This document shows positions 22,207 through 34,678 of a DNA stretch of 64,000 bases, in pieces. The position numbers and the translations under genes are program-made. The DNA is from Bemisia tabaci (Eukaryota; Arthropoda; Insecta; Hemiptera; Aleyrodidae): contig NC_092801.1 of NCBI RefSeq assembly GCF_918797505.1, forward strand, positions 7,564,001-7,628,000, read 5' to 3'. The notes beneath the pieces were generated by a model that was not told where the DNA came from, did no database searches, and worked only from the letters and a program-made list of their open reading frames with translations. Positions within the stretch are counted from its first letter, which is position 1. Each line of letters starts with the position of its first letter.

Positions 22207-22300
22207 AGTGGTGTGGCGTAAAGGATCGATTATCGATAGTTCTCCGTTCAAACCTATGGTAAAAAATTGATTTATCGCAAAGCACACCACACCACCGATC
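22207..22300. mobile_element. Short family J element (J3)
   Basis: CAGTGGTGTGGCGTAAAGG with TATCGATA at 22231-22238. Right arm ATCGCAAAGCACACCACACC. Internally deleted derivative. Confidence 0.75.
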
Positions 22301-22527
22301 GGAACAAAAGCCCGAACTTGTCTTCGGGAGGAAGGTGAATAATTTAATTAAAGCCATGACGGTTCGCCCTTCCTCGACCCCCTTCCAATCAAGCGGTGCG
22401 TTTGAGTTGGGGATGAGAAAAATTGAACGGTGACGAAAATGAAGGATTCCGGTTATCCCCTGCGTTGACGGATCTTAATGAAAATTCGCCTCTGAATCCT
22501 AGATAGAAATCAAGAATGAAATCCGAC

Positions 22528-23087
22528 AATGGACCACTAGACAAGTGAAGGTACGAATTTCAGCATTCTGATACATGCGCCTTAAAAAAAATTTTACGTA
22601 AAACACGATGCGCACAACGAAAATTACCGAAATTAATTCCTTACGAAGATATTTAATGATTCTTGACGCGTGAATTCAAACCACCCGCTCATGAAAACTC
22701 AATGCTCTATGTGATTCACATCGCGCGCTAGACGTTATCATGACAGTCTCTGCGATATGAAAATCTGGCAACCTCGATCTTGACGCTTGGGCTCAGCTAT
22801 AGAAAATTGCTAATAGTTTGAACAATACAAGGTGCGAAATGAACAGTGCTCGATTGAGAAGCTTGCTGAAACTCTTGTATAAGCGCGATTTGATTCACGT
22901 AGAGCTTTGAGTTTCTTGTGAGCGGGCAGTTCAAAATCCGCGTAACCAATGTGAAATAAAAAGGTAAATATCTTCGTTAGGAGTTGGTTTCAGTAATTTT
23001 CGTTGCGCAAATCGTGTTCTACGTAAAATCCTGGTTAAGAAACATGTATCAGAATGCTTGAATTCGTGCCTTGTCTAGTGGTCCATT
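22528..23087. mobile_element. Family Q inverted-repeat element (560 bp)
   Basis: AATGGACCACTAGACAAG and CTTGTCTAGTGGTCCATT at the ends, with imperfect complementarity inward (TTTTACGTAAAACACGATGC / CGTGTTCTACGTAAAATCC). Remnants occur near 29560-29680. Confidence 0.85.
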
Positions 23088-23271
23088 ATTGATTTTCATC
23101 CCATCGCCGTACTGATACATGGACAATCGGAAACTTCGATTATCCAGACTGAGAACATTTCCGCTTTGCATAAAGTTTCGGTTTGTACCATAAACAGAAG
23201 TTCGGTTTTTGAGACCGAAGTTTTTCCATCCGAGCTGATCTTTGGGGGAGAAAAAAATGAAATAAAACGCT

Positions 23272-23687
23272 CACTGAAAAAAAAAATTCTCGGCGTTTTT
23301 ACCAAGGTCCGTTGGTACCTTTACCATCTCACTTTTTTACCAATTATTGGTAATTTTACTGCGACGGAGACTGGTAAGCTTATCTAAAAACCGGTATTTT
23401 TACCGTTTTTTTAAGGTGAGAATACCACTTTTATTGGTAATCAATTCCCGGTAACTTTGCCATTTTATCTCGATAATGCTACCACAGTCGATAAAAAATA
23501 TTGGTGTTTTTACCAAGGTCCAGTAAAATTACCGAGAAAATTCAATAATTTTACCGAGATTCCTCGGTAAAATTACCAATTCTATAAATGGTAATTTTAC
23601 CAAGAAAAACTGGGATCAAATAGAACCCCGATTTCTTGGTAATTTTACCCTTTTCTTAGTAAATACACCGAGTTTTATTTTTCAGTG
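23272..23687 (+). mobile_element. Family B element (B3)
   Basis: Complete, 416 bp: CACTGAAAAAAAAAATTCTC...TTTTATTTTTCAGTG, with TTACCAATTATTGGTAATTT and related palindromic blocks. No dinucleotide TSD match (CT left, TG right). Confidence 0.9.
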
Positions 23688-23689
23688 TG

Positions 23690-24260
23690 GAATAATGATC
23701 CATTAAAGTTCAGCGCGGCAACATGAAAAAAAAAATAATGGCTCCAGCCTAATTTTGACCGCGCTTCCAATCGGACGGACCAGGAACCGAACACGGAAGC
23801 ACCCCCCTCCCTCTCCACCCTCCACCCCCACCCTCGGGGAGCGGAAAAAAACCCTCCCCCTCCCGGAAAACACAGCCGAGCGAAGACAGCGCGCGGGAGC
23901 GCGGAAAAAAATGAAATTATAAATTTGACAGTCAAAAAACATTAGTCAAAACCGATCGGGGGGGGGGGGGGGTTGGGGGCGCCGCGGGGGATGGACGCGT
24001 TTTTTTTTACATTAAGCAAATTGTGGGCGTGTCCGGCCGGCGGCGTCCCCCGTTGTCGTCCTCGCTCAATTAGCGGGGGGGGGGGGATTTTCGCGGGGAG
24101 CCGGCGGCCACCACCCATTTTTTCGCCCGCCAACGCGAGGCGAGGGGCGGGGGGCGGGGGGCAAATGAAATTGCATTTTTTCCCTCTTTTTTGTTTATTA
24201 AATCAATACCATCAAATACATATTTCCCCGCCCGGCGTTTCCTGTCCCGTCTTTGCGGGG
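23690..24260. other. GC-rich stretch with poly(G) runs, no gene seen
   Basis: Contains G runs of 11-17 at about 23957-23973 and 24075-24086 and C-rich blocks near 23800-23870. Short open frames here are low-complexity. No coding or RNA signal is recognised. Confidence 0.6.
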
Positions 24261-24267
24261 TTTTAAG

Positions 24268-24432
24268 CAGTGGCGTGGTGCGCTTTGCGATATATCGATT
24301 GTTATGCCATTGAAACCTATGGTAAATAATCGATTATTAAGGTGTTCGCTGCGAACACCCTGTTTATCGATCTTTTTCCATAGGTTTAGATGGTATTACA
24401 ATCGATATATCGCGAAGCACGCCACGCCGCTG
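24268..24432. mobile_element. Family J hAT-like MITE, complete (J4)
   Basis: CAGTGGCGTGGTGCGC...GCACGCCACGCCGCTG, 165 bp, arms CGATATATCGATTGTTATGC / ACAATCGATATATCGCG, centre GGTGTTCGCTGCGAACACC. Flanking octamers GTTTTAAG and GTCTTAAG match at 7 of 8 positions, consistent with an 8-bp TSD. Confidence 0.9.
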
Positions 24433-24950
24433 GTCTTAAGTTCGTCCGGGGTTCCGCGCCCGGGGAAAGAGGGAGGAAAGGGAGACGGAGGGGGGGGGGA
24501 GGCTCGCATCACAGCTGCAGCGCGTACTTGCAGTGCGTACTGGTGCACACCCCAACGACTAGTAAGGTGAAGGACCTGCGCCCCTCTCCCACCCCCCTCC
24601 GCTTCCAGGCCTCTAACCCTTCGCGAAAGCCCCCCTTCCTTATAGGCCTACTGCCGACCCCTCATCGTCGCCAGATCTTCCTCTTAAAGTTGCGATCCAA
24701 TCTATGAGAGAGCTTTCGATCCTCGGGCGAAGTGCCATGGTGTCGAGGGTGTTTTACGTGTAGAGCTGTCGCCGACAAAATCGGTCAGTTGCGCTGGTCA
24801 AAGACTCTTTCTTATAATACATTGAGAAGAAGGGTTTTATTATAGAACTCGATTATAGAACCGATAAGTTGAAGAGTCACATTTAGGTTCAGCGCACCGA
24901 ACTCTTGGTCACGCGAATCAACCTCCTCGGTTCAGTGGACCAGCAGGCTG

Positions 24951-25207
24951 ATTGTTGAAATCGAGAGACAAAGCTATAGACAAACAAGACGAAAATGATA
25001 CGGAGGGATCCTATTGGTGGAAGTAAGTGGTTGCAATGGACAAAGAGGGTAGATAAAACACTACCTAACGACGACCCACGAGAGACCCTATAATTAGTCC
25101 ATCATTCCCTAAGTTTAAATCAACCACCCGTTTCAGCTAATGGGATCGCTCCAAACCCTCTCATTTTTCCGTCGCTTTATCTATAGATTCAGCAATTAGC
25201 CCGCTGG
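24951..25207. mobile_element. Family N element (N2)
   Basis: CAGCAGGCTGATTGTTGAAA...TTCAGCAATTAGCCCGCTGG with the internal arms GGATCCTATTGGTGG / CAGCTAATGGGATCGCTCC. After it, 25210-25390 holds reiterated AACCTCCGTTC / CGAACTGAA motifs reminiscent of family F. Confidence 0.8.
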
Positions 25208-26126
25208 AGGTCCGGTCGAAAAGCCGAGACTTGGGTTAATCGAGCCGGAAAACTTCGGTCGATATGGGATATACTCCGTATGAACAAGAAGTTTTTCGGT
25301 TCATTTACTGAAACTTTGGTTCGGAGAACTGAAACCTCCGTTCGTGGAACTAGAACCTCCGTTCACCGAACTGAATATCGGTCCTGTCAACCACGGAGGA
25401 TAGTTCGTGCGACCGACGTCTCTTGTCTCCTTTCTCTCTCTCATAATTACCAGGTTAATATAAAAAGAAGAATAAGGAAGAAAACTTTATTTTACCGGTA
25501 TGGGAGAAAAATCGGTAAGAAAGTTTGTTTTATATCAGAAAATTTGAAATTCGAAATTTGGCAAGCGCCACCAGGTGACGCTAAGATTGTGTACGGTATT
25601 CCTCACTGTAAAACAACCCAAGAGATACGTGGTTCCTTACTTCGGTCAGCGATCCTCACTTTCCAAACAGGAAGGAGAACAGACTCTGACGATCAAACGT
25701 CAGTTAAAATCGGTGTAAATGTTGCAACGTGGCGCAGCGTCTCATTACTGGTTTCGCGAGGCGGTCGCCCTAAGCCGGGCCTGGAAAAAAAAAACGTGGG
25801 AGTCTCCTCATTCGCACAAAGTTTCGACCCCCCGCCCCCCGCCCTTCCCCCGCGAGTGCGTGCATCGCCTTGCACTATTCTGCATCCCATGCGGGAGTCA
25901 GGTGCGGGAGGGGGAGGGCCGGGGGGAGGGGCAACGCGCTCGGAGGGAGGGGATAGTTCTTGAACTCATCTATGAGCCGCGCCGGTTTTTTTCCCCCTGC
26001 GCCCGACTTGTAGGCAACCTGCTCGTCTCCATTTCCTATTTCGCTATTTTGCCCCTGTTCCAATTCGCTTCCTTGCTTTCCGCGCCCCGGAGCGGCGTTG
26101 CCGGATCTCGGATGTGCGGATTTACC

Positions 26127-26670
26127 AGCGGCGCGGCGCGCTTTGCGGTACATCAATGGAGATGTCGCATGTGTGAGGGATTTGCGATTCGACCGTTGAT
26201 TCTTATGTAAAAGTTCGTGAGAAACACGATAGTGCCACTGTTTTTCTCTGAACTCATCTCCCAAGCTCAAAAAAAGCTCTCAAAGTGAGGCCAAAATGAA
26301 GGGGATATCCCACCCTACCCTGAGAGTCCACCTCTACATCAAAACAAACTCTCCATGCAAAGATGGGGAGCAAATACATTAGCAGGGTTGCCGTGTTTTC
26401 AGTTTTGGAGTTCCCAAATAAAGTGGCAGCCCTGTCAATGTATTTGCTCCCTATCTTTGCATGGAGAGTTTGTCTTGATGTAGAGGTGGACTCTCAGGAT
26501 AGCGTGGGATATCCCCTCCATTTTGGCCTCAACTTGAGAGCTTTTTTGGAGCTTGGGAGATGATTTCAGAGAAAACCAGTTGCACCATCGTGTTTCTCGC
26601 GAACTTTTACATAAGAATCAATGGTCAAATCGCAAATCCCTCACACATGCAACATCTCCATTGATTGCCT
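26127..26670. mobile_element. Family O palindromic element (O1), preceded by a family J fragment
   Basis: Arms GGAGATGTCGCATGTGTGAG...CACACATGCAACATCTCC, about 510 bp, with inner arms ACTCTCCATGCAAAGATGG / CTATCTTTGCATGGAGAG. A J-type start (CAGCGGCGCGGCGCGCTTTG) lies at 26129-26148. The antisense-looking 163-residue frame is not supported. Confidence 0.8.
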
Positions 26671-26798
26671 CCATCGATGGAATTCAGAGTGACAATTCGT
26701 CGTTTCCGAATGAATGCAAGTATATTTCAATTTTGCCAAATTTCCCCTCGAGCATGACATTTTTACCAAGAAAAAGCCTGATGCATTTTTAGACTTAC

Positions 26799-27274
26799 AA
26801 GCACTGATTATCGACATTGATAGACAAAGCGATAAAGAATGAATACGAACAGACAATTGAGCGATTCTATATCGGTGGAAGAGGGTGGTTGCAGTAGACG
26901 AAGGAGGTAAGTTATGGTTAACTAACGGCAGTCTACGATAGATCCTGCACAGACAGAAAACTCAACACGAAAATTTGGTTAATATAGAAAGTAAAACACA
27001 AAATAACCCAAGCCTTCGGTTGATTCTGAGGTTTTCCAGTCTCTCCCTGGTTTTCTGCGCTGAATGAACTACAAACTGTGCCAAAATCAACGCAAAAGGG
27101 TTGGTTTGTGTTTTACTTCCTATATCAATCAAAAGTAACACAAGAACACAAATATTTTTCTAACTGTATGGTTAGTCCATGAGTTCCCCCCTTATAGTCA
27201 ATGGGAACCACCTGCCTCAAGCAAAAGGTCTTCTTTGTCTATAGCTTTCACTATCAATTTCAATAATCAGCCCG
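26799..27274. mobile_element. Family N element (N3) with an internal insertion
   Basis: Ends TGATTATCGACATTGATAGA and TATCAATTTCAATAATCAG. Between about 26945 and 27175 is an unrelated inverted segment (GAAAGTAAAACACAAAATAA...GTTTGTGTTTTACTTCC). Confidence 0.65.
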
Positions 27275-27590
27275 CATACATGGTCATAATGGTCGTACTT
27301 TTATGACGAGGGCACTCCAATAGACACCGTGTCGGAACTGACTTATTCTTGGTGAATTGTCTGAAGGAAATATCGTAGATTATTTTCTATCAAGACCGGG
27401 TAAGATTCCCTCGCAGAGAGCAGCGTGTACGAGGGACAAACCGTCACCCCTCCGACGTAAGGGCGTACCTCAACTCCCTGGTGAGCCTTCTTTTACATAT
27501 GAATCCTCGTTTTCTGGGGCTCATGCAGAGATCGGGATGCGTCCTTACGAAGAACTTTCAACGCTGGCTCCGACGTTCGACAAAATCGGA

Positions 27591-28230
27591 GCGTCTGGCC
27601 GCGCCGCACAGTGGATCAAGTCAATTAGAGAGGTCGGAAATGAAATTTTTGAGTAAAACTTCAAATTTTGGTGTTTCTTTCGTCACATTTTCAATGGAGA
27701 TGTTGCATGTGTGAGGAATTTGCGATTTAATTGTTGATTTCAATGTAAAAGTTTGCGAGAAACACGATGGTGACACTGGTTTTCTCTGTAATCAACTCCC
27801 AAGCTCAAAAAAAGCTCTCAAGTTGAGGCCAAAATGGAGGGGATATCCCACGCTATCCTGATAGTCCACCTATCCATCAAGACAAACTCTCCATGCAAAG
27901 AAAGGGAGCAAATACATTGACAGTGCTGCCACTTTATTCGGTGACTCTAAAACTGAAAACACGGCAACCCTGTTAATGTATTTGCTCCCTTTCTTTGCAT
28001 GGAGAGTTTGTTTTGATGTAGAGGTGGACTATCAGGATAGCGTGGGATATCCCCTCCATTTTGGCCTCAACTTGAGAGCTTTTTTTGAGCTTGTGAGTTA
28101 ATTTTAGAGATAACCATTGTCACCATCGTGTTTCTCTTACTCCGTAATACTTGAACGTTCCCTAAACGGAGTTATAAGCTTCAAAATTTTGTCCGACCTC
28201 TTTCATTATTTCGATCCACTGTCCGGCGCG
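27591..28230. mobile_element. Family T element containing a family O element (T3/O2)
   Basis: T ends: GCACAGTGGATCAAGTCAAT, GAGAGGTCGG at the left; TTTTGTCCGACCTCTTTC, GATCCACTGT at the right. Family O occupies about 27689-28136 (GGAGATGTTGCATGTGTGAG ... CCATCGTGTTTCTC). Confidence 0.7.
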
Positions 28231-28574
28231 GAACGGAGCGGAACCCGCGGTGAGTAACGCGCGGGGGACGATTTTTAGCTGATTGACGAGAATCAATCAA
28301 ATCAAAAAAAGGGACCGGGCGGACGGGCACAGGAACGGGGGAACGAACCGGAACACGTGAACCCGGAACGCTATCCCGCCGCGCCGCCCCGGTCGGGCTG
28401 CGGTCGACGAAAACGAAATCATTTTTCAATATCGCCCCCCAACCCCACGCCCCCCTCCCTCGCGAAATGAGGGGGGCGATCCGTGAGAGACGGTCTAAAA
28501 GTTGTCAGACAGCACCGTTGCCGTGTTTGGAGGGAATCTCGGATTAGAACGGGAGACACGGAACAGGGATAAGT

Positions 28575-28833
28575 TGGATTGCATTTTGCAAAAAGGAACC
28601 ACTAGCATTGCAATGATGCTAAGATTGTGCAACTTCATCCTTTGCAATAAAATTGCGGAAATTGTGAAAAACTATGAAATTAAGATGGTAATTTTTTTCT
28701 TAAATTTACAGTTTTTAGCGAGTAAAATAGAATCTATTAAGGGATAATCGGGTTTTTCCTCCAAGACAAAAGAAGTTGCACAATCTTAGCAACATTGCAA
28801 TGCTAGTGGTTCCTTTTTGCAAAATGCAATCCA
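28575..28833. mobile_element. Family M palindromic MITE (M1), TSD GT
   Basis: 259 bp, TIRs TGGATTGCATTTTGCAAAAA / TTTTTGCAAAATGCAATCCA, then GGAACCACTAGCATTGCAAT. GT on both sides (28573-28574, 28834-28835). Confidence 0.9.
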
Positions 28834-28899
28834 GTTGAGAATAGGGGACAATGTAAATCGCCAAAAAGTCTTCAGTTGAAAAAAAAAGGGGAAAAAGTT

Positions 28900-29072
28900 G
28901 AGTAGCATTTACAATACTCTGGTTCACGGCATAACCAGACAGTATGGTAACTTCCACTAAAATTATTGTCACAGTAAGGAAAAATCTTGTTACTTTCACG
29001 ATAATTTTGATGAAAGTTACCATACTCTCTGGCAGTGCCGTTTATTAATCAGAATATGGTAAATGCTACCTA
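28900..29072. repeat. Palindromic repeat, probably an element core
   Basis: AGTAGCATTTAC...GTAAATGCTACC arms and CCATACTCTCTGG / CCAGACAGTATGG arms. The right side continues to TTTTTTTTCCGTG at 29086. A related TACCATACTCTGACAC motif is at 45600. Confidence 0.6.
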
Positions 29073-31301
29073 ATTTTTTTTCCGTGAATTCCGTAAAGAT
29101 TATGAAATAATAGCACAAGATTCTCAAGTACGGGTATAAAAAGAATGAGAAGAAAAAATGAATATTATCTCTAAAAAATTACAAAGGAAAAAGAACCCGG
29201 AATAAAAGTGTCAGGGGTTATCCCAAAAATTAAGGGTGCCTTATTGGAGAATTCGCTCCTTATATTTACGTGCATTTTGCAATTATGAGCTACGATTTCT
29301 GGCTCATCCGTTAAACACTTATGAGCATGAGGAAACGAATGGTCCGTAAGTTGTTTCTAAACTAAGGCAGAAACCGTAGTTATTAATTGAAAAATTAGTA
29401 CGATTGATCGATAATTTTCCGAACTTTCTTCGTCTGTCTCAGGCACTTTCTGGCGGATTTGAAGTGCCCTTTTTTCGATACGCTTCTATTTGAGGTCAAG
29501 AATGTTTAAGTGCACGCCCCCATAGTCTTGTATAACTGCTACGAGCGAATGTCATTCAATTCTGCTAAGAATCCCCTCCAATGTATCTGCCACCTGAATC
29601 CCTTTTTACGTAAAATTCTGAGGAGAAAACACATAACATGGTATTTAAATTTATGCCTTGTCTATTGACCCATTAAATTTTCTTATTTTCAAATTATGAC
29701 ACACCCTGATTACGGTGGGGACAAATCACTGCCTTGACGAGCCTTGGCGTGCAAAGTGTTGAAAGTGGTCTGTCCTTTGATGATATGAATGCGTAGATAA
29801 TTAAAGAACTACGTTCCTGTACTTAAAGTCATTAAATTTTTAATCAGTATGACTGGACTAAAAAATGTCAGTTTTAATCTCAGGTCAATTTCGCCTGTTT
29901 TTAAGACCTTTTTTGCATGATAAAATTTTTGTCCGGCGAGATATTCTCCCGAGAAGAAAAAATTTGACACGGATAAATGAATGGAAAATCACCAAGAACC
30001 AACGTTCCTTGTTGGCAATGGGTGCTATTTTTGGATTGAAAAATTTTCAGCTCTAACAGGAAAAGGTTTTTCCCGGTGCTGTTCATTAAGCTTTTTCAAT
30101 CCGGGAAAAAACATGCATTCGTAGAACAACGTTGAAGAGATCTCAATTCTGAAATCCTTAGAATAAACGCGTGAACCCTGAGCACTCTCTCTGCCCTGAC
30201 ACCCCGGCAAGTAAATTATTTTAATTTGATTCCGTAATGAGTGCTATTGTGTCATGAAATTTGCAGCGCCAAAGAACTTTATTTTTATCTACGACCAGGA
30301 CGCAGGACGCTGTTTCTGATGAGACGAATCTGTTAATGTTAGCAGTTAGTCTAGGTATTGGCAGAGGTGGATTCTCACCCAAACATTTCAACTCTAATAT
30401 AAGGTCGTTCTGCAAAGACCGAAAAGACAAGTCGAAAGTAATGAAATGGTCCGCATGGCCACTATGAAGAGAAGAATACAAAACTGCGACGTTCTGGTCC
30501 CATGCAACGAAGAAGTTGCATGCAATTTGTCCGATTAGATATAATTGGCCCGAAACGCCCCGGTGTAGTGTTCTTGTTCTCCTTTCAGCCTTGGAAGCCC
30601 ATTTATAATTATTATCGTTTTGTTATTTTAATCGGTAAGATGAATGCCAGTCCGCGGACTGGCCGGTCAAAAATCTTAAAATTTGAATCGGTCAATAATT
30701 ACAATTAATATAAAACAAATTTACAACTTGGTTTTTTCATTTTCCTCAAAAGTTTTTGATGCACATTTACGGTTTTTTTCTTTTTCTTTTTTAAATTTTG
30801 CCTATATTTTCTATATCTTGGATGTGCGTGTTGCATATTCAAAAATTGTAGGCGTTTCAGTTTTACAGAGACTACACTGAGTTGACTGCGGCGCTTTGAT
30901 GCAACTATTCGTGTTCCGCGGACGTGCATGTTGCATATTCAAAAGTTGAAGGCGCTTCTGCTTTTTTAACCTCTTCAGATATGCACGGGAGTTGTCGTTA
31001 GTTGCAGCGTCGGAATAACAAAGTGCCTATGTAGAGAAACTAGATATTGCAACTCAATCCCAAAAAGTGGCACTCCATTGGTCAATACGAATTTCAGGCT
31101 TTTATGGATTTTCTCATCACTAATTTTGAAATAATGCCTGAACAAAATTTGAAGGGTATTATATTTACGACGAACGAATTATCCTTTTTCTATTAGTTTC
31201 ATTCATCTCTCCCTTGATAACACGAACTAACACTACTAACGTGGTGAACGCTAAAAATTAACTGTAAACATGATGTTGCTACTATTGTAACTGTTGGTTA
31301 C

Positions 31302-31489
31302 CTGGAGGTTGGTGATATCGGTGGGGCTGGGTTTGTCAGTGGGGCATAGGACGCACTTGTCAGCAGCGACCGGGGACCAGTCCTTCTGTTCCTCCATCTG
31401 AAGCTGGGCACTGTATTCGGGCAGCAGGCTCGAGTGATAGTGCTGCCATTTCCTCCTCCCCATCAACTCTTCCGCGATTCGCTCCAGTC
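31302..31489 (-). CDS. Eip93F: E93 (Eip93F) N-terminal conserved exon
   Basis: A 188-nt internal exon: 2 nt completing a codon (xGA, Gly if preceded by G), then 62 codons from LERIAEELMGRRKWQHYHSS to DKCVLCPTDKPSPTDITNLQ. The acceptor GGCGACAG ends at 31490. A CTAAT branch-like motif lies on the minus strand about 45 nt upstream (near 31530). The donor is CAG|GTAACC at 31302/31301, phase 0, matching the phase-0 acceptor of the exon at 6413. The LERIAEELMGRRKW block followed by a Cys-x2-Cys (CVLC) matches the N-terminal region I know from E93/Mblk-1 proteins. An alternative start within the upstream open frame (CWWATG...) is less likely. Confidence 0.85.
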
Positions 31490-31624
31490 CTGTCGCCCAC
31501 CAACATACACAAAAACACAAACAGATTCCATTAGTCTAAAATCGCCACCAAAATGGTTTAAACACAAAATAATTTAAATTAGAGCACTAATACAGGGAGA
31601 GTATGGGCATGCCAACAAATTATT

Positions 31625-31883
31625 TGGATTGCATTTTGCAAAAAGGAATCAAGAGCATTGCAGTGTTGCTAAAATTGTGTAACTTAATCTTTTGCAATAA
31701 GAGTACTGAAATCATGCAAAAATGTGAAATTTATATGGTAATTATCGTCTTAAATTTACAGAGTTTAGGGAGTAATCGACAAACCGTTCATAGACGATCA
31801 GGTCTTTCTTTTAAGACAGAAGAAATAGCAGAATCTTAGCAATATTGTAATGCTCTTGGTTTTTTTTTAAAAAATGCAATCCA
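31625..31883. mobile_element. Family M MITE (M2), TSD TT
   Basis: 259 bp, TGGATTGCATTTTGCAAAAA...AAAAAATGCAATCCA. TT on both sides (31623-31624, 31884-31885). Same length as M1. Confidence 0.9.
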
Positions 31884-32155
31884 TTATCGCAAAAAATACT
31901 TAAAATCAGAATATTTCTATAGGGAGAGTTCAGACATGTCGGTAATTTTGAGGTTAGGCAACCGAGCCTTTAGGGCCCAGAGGGGCGGCCAATCCATGAA
32001 TTCAAATTTCCAGAGTGTTGGGACCTGTCGTTTTAAAAGCACATATTTGACTTAAATTGAGCGTAAATTAACTGATTTTTGCGGAGGAACGCGTATTTAT
32101 GAACATTCTTGGCCATTTAGTTTGACGAATTTCGTTTTTGGCCATTTTCCAACAC

Positions 32156-32304
32156 CATCGTGATATATCGATATTTCCCCATTTGAAGCTATAGTAAAGA
32201 CTCGATAATGAAGGTGTTCGTTGCAAACACCCTTATAATCGATCCTTTTCCATAGGTTCAAATGGCAGATCAATCGATATATCGCGAAGCACGCCACGCC
32301 ACTG
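32156..32304. mobile_element. Family J element, left end truncated (J5)
   Basis: TATCGATA at 32166-32173, then GGTGTTCGTTGCAAACACCC and the right end GAAGCACGCCACGCCACTG. Confidence 0.85.
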
Positions 32305-32999
32305 GTCTCGACAAGACAAGCCGCGGGCGCAAATGATGGAAAAAGAGACAACGGCAAAAGCAAAGGCAAAGGCAAAAGAGCCGGCCGAGAGAAAACGCAG
32401 CCGGCTCCGGGAGCGAGAGAGAAGGGAGGGGGGAGGGAAAGCGCGAGAGAGACGAAAAAATTAGAAAAAAAGGAAGAAAAATGAGTGGCTGTGCAAGATA
32501 GGTGCTAAATACGGGGCGGCAGGGATCAATAAAGTATAACGCCGCCGTGGTGGGTGGTGGAGTCCCAGTTTTTATTGCATAAATAGGTGGGTATGTGTGT
32601 GCATTATGGGCTGTCTGCTGTTTGCTTTAACTTTGCACTCTCTCCGCACTCGGGGTGCCATGCTCGAATTCCTGAACGCACCCTCGGATTTTAAGAAAAC
32701 ACGGCAGGAATCTGCCTAGGGTGCCATGAACCGTAGGGAAGAAATGTAAGATTGGAAATCTTAGTGAAAAATTCCATGAAATTTCACGAGGCCGTGAAAT
32801 ATTTCATATTTTCAGGGTCCAGAGTATGCAATTTGCACGCAAACACACAAAAATAGAGGAAAGCCATCTTCACATGTTGCGAAACAAGAAAAGGAACCGG
32901 TATTTTTCGATATATTTCATGAATTTCTGGAAATACTTCACGCGAAATTTCAAGTTTTTATTTTTTATGAAATTTTATCACCCCGACTTTGTCGTGCTA

Positions 33000-33432
33000 G
33001 GAAAAAAACGCCGTATGAGCACTCAAATATTACCAAACTTCCCACGACAATTTATTTATTTATAAGGAAAGTTAGGCATGTAATTCCTTGAAATTTTCCG
33101 AAATATTAGATTAAATTGCGAACAAAATTTTCTAAATAATCGAAAGAAAGTTAATTTGGTAGCAAAATTTTTTTAAAAAAACATTTTAGCAAAAAGAAAC
33201 CGCGCGATCACAGTGTTTTCAAAATCGTAGAACTTCTCATTTTGTGTTAAAAATACTCAATACATATACAATATTAAAATTTACACGTGTATTATACTTT
33301 GAAATTAATAATTTTTCGGCGGGAGGCCAAAGCTAAATGCTATTCCAGGAGATTTTTTTTTAGATAATTATGAAGAAGCAACATTTTTACAACATTGTAA
33401 TAGCGTTGGTTCCTTTTTGCTGAATGCGATCC
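33000..33432. repeat. Decayed fragments of families H and M
   Basis: 33000-33065 resembles a family H end (AAACGCCGTATGAGCACTC). 33380-33432 resembles a family M right arm (ACATTGTAATAGCGTTGG, TTCCTTTTTGCTGAATGCG). Confidence 0.55.
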
Positions 33433-34397
33433 GATTGGTTTATTGGTATTTTTAAAAAAAAATCAGGCGAGTGACCGCGACTACCGGACACAATAATCTC
33501 AATGAGATAGTGTCAAAGAATTCAAAATTAATTTTATAGGTACGGTACCATTGCATCGGGTAGTTTCTAATGATTTCGCACATTTCTACGGTGAATGAAT
33601 CAGGAATTTTGGCTTACCGTTTGCGATCAGATACTTCAAACATTCCGAAAAATCGTCAGCTATGTGCAACTGCCTGCCCACCACAATGCACTCTCTCAAG
33701 CTTAGGAACTTTCTCAACTAGGAACAACTCAGGGGTATCTAGTGGGATTGTGCTCAGGTTACAATGATATGACGCCATGGCGATGAACGGATTTTGGGAG
33801 GTTTCTCTCTCATTATCCTTTTTTTGCACATAAAGCCATTCGGATACAAGACAAAGAATTTGCACACCCATTTTTGGCATTTTGAACTAGATTCTGCAAA
33901 AACCTTTATTCTCGCACGTCAGCGGCTGAAAATTTTGAGGATGAACCCACAAATGAACAGGAAAAACGCCAAAATATTCGCCAAAATACTCCGGAGAGAG
34001 GTATTGTTGGAATAGTGCCAGGTTCGTCGTTTGCCCCCCGGGGGGTAGAAAGGCAAAAAAACGGGGGATAAAATTCGCATTCTGATTGACGCTCTTTAAA
34101 GTTTTTTTGAATTTCGAATTTTGACTTGCAGATTTACCATACCAAAGGTGAATGACGCGTAGAGCACGATGCGCACATTTAAAACGCGACAAAGTAACTC
34201 AGAATTCGAAAAATACGTAGTTCAATGAGCGCAACTTTTCAGCCAATTCAAAACGCCCTAGTTTCGCGCCGAACCGAATAGTGTCATCCGGCACCAATCA
34301 GAGGCGAGCATGGGTCTCAACGACTTCCGTCAAATGTCTTCATACTCCTCTCATATGAAAACAATAGGAAAGTCTAAACTATATCTTCAGAATCGAA

Positions 34398-34678
34398 AAC
34401 TGGAAAAAAAACCACATCGGATCTAGAGTCCAGACTCTTAAAAACATCGACAAGAAAAATACTCTTATTTCAATCGGATTTTTACTTAAATCAAGAAAAA
34501 TCAAGAAACTTTCTCCAGTGGCGAGGCGAGAATGATCGATTCTCGATAGTTTCCCATTTGAGGCTATGGTAAAGAATCGATTATTAAGGTGTTCGGTGCG
34601 AACACCCTGTAAATCGATCCTTTCCCATAGGTTTATATTGCAGATCAATCGATATATCGCAAAGAATGCCAAGCTAAT
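34398..34678. mobile_element. Family A left arm (A5) abutting a family J element (J6)
   Basis: 34398-34506 is a deleted family A copy (ACTGGAAAAAAAACCACATC). From 34516 CAGTGGCGAGGCGAGAATG starts J6 with centre GGTGTTCGGTGCGAACACC, ending near ATCGCAAAGAATGCCA. Confidence 0.75.

Larger units (their letters stand above)
6414..31301 (-). other. E93 intron between N-terminal exon and PLDLS exon (24.9 kb)
   Basis: Bounded by CAG|GTAACC (31302/31301) and TTTACAG (6414); both junctions are phase 0. Further unseen exons of compatible phase cannot be excluded. It is largely filled by transposons. Stretches with nothing recognised: 7290-8320 (AT/GC mosaic, short homopolymers), 9670-10665, 11960-13020, 15530-16010, 16815-17540, 18790-19390, 21062-21465, 24433-24950, 25210-26120 (GC-rich parts), 28231-28570 and 29090-31300 (a remnant of family Q near 29560-29680). 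Confidence 0.8.

Noticed and set aside
25280..25963. 227-residue plus-strand open frame
   Set aside because: Begins in reiterated CGAACTGAA-type repeat and ends in G-rich low-complexity sequence; composition does not look coding.
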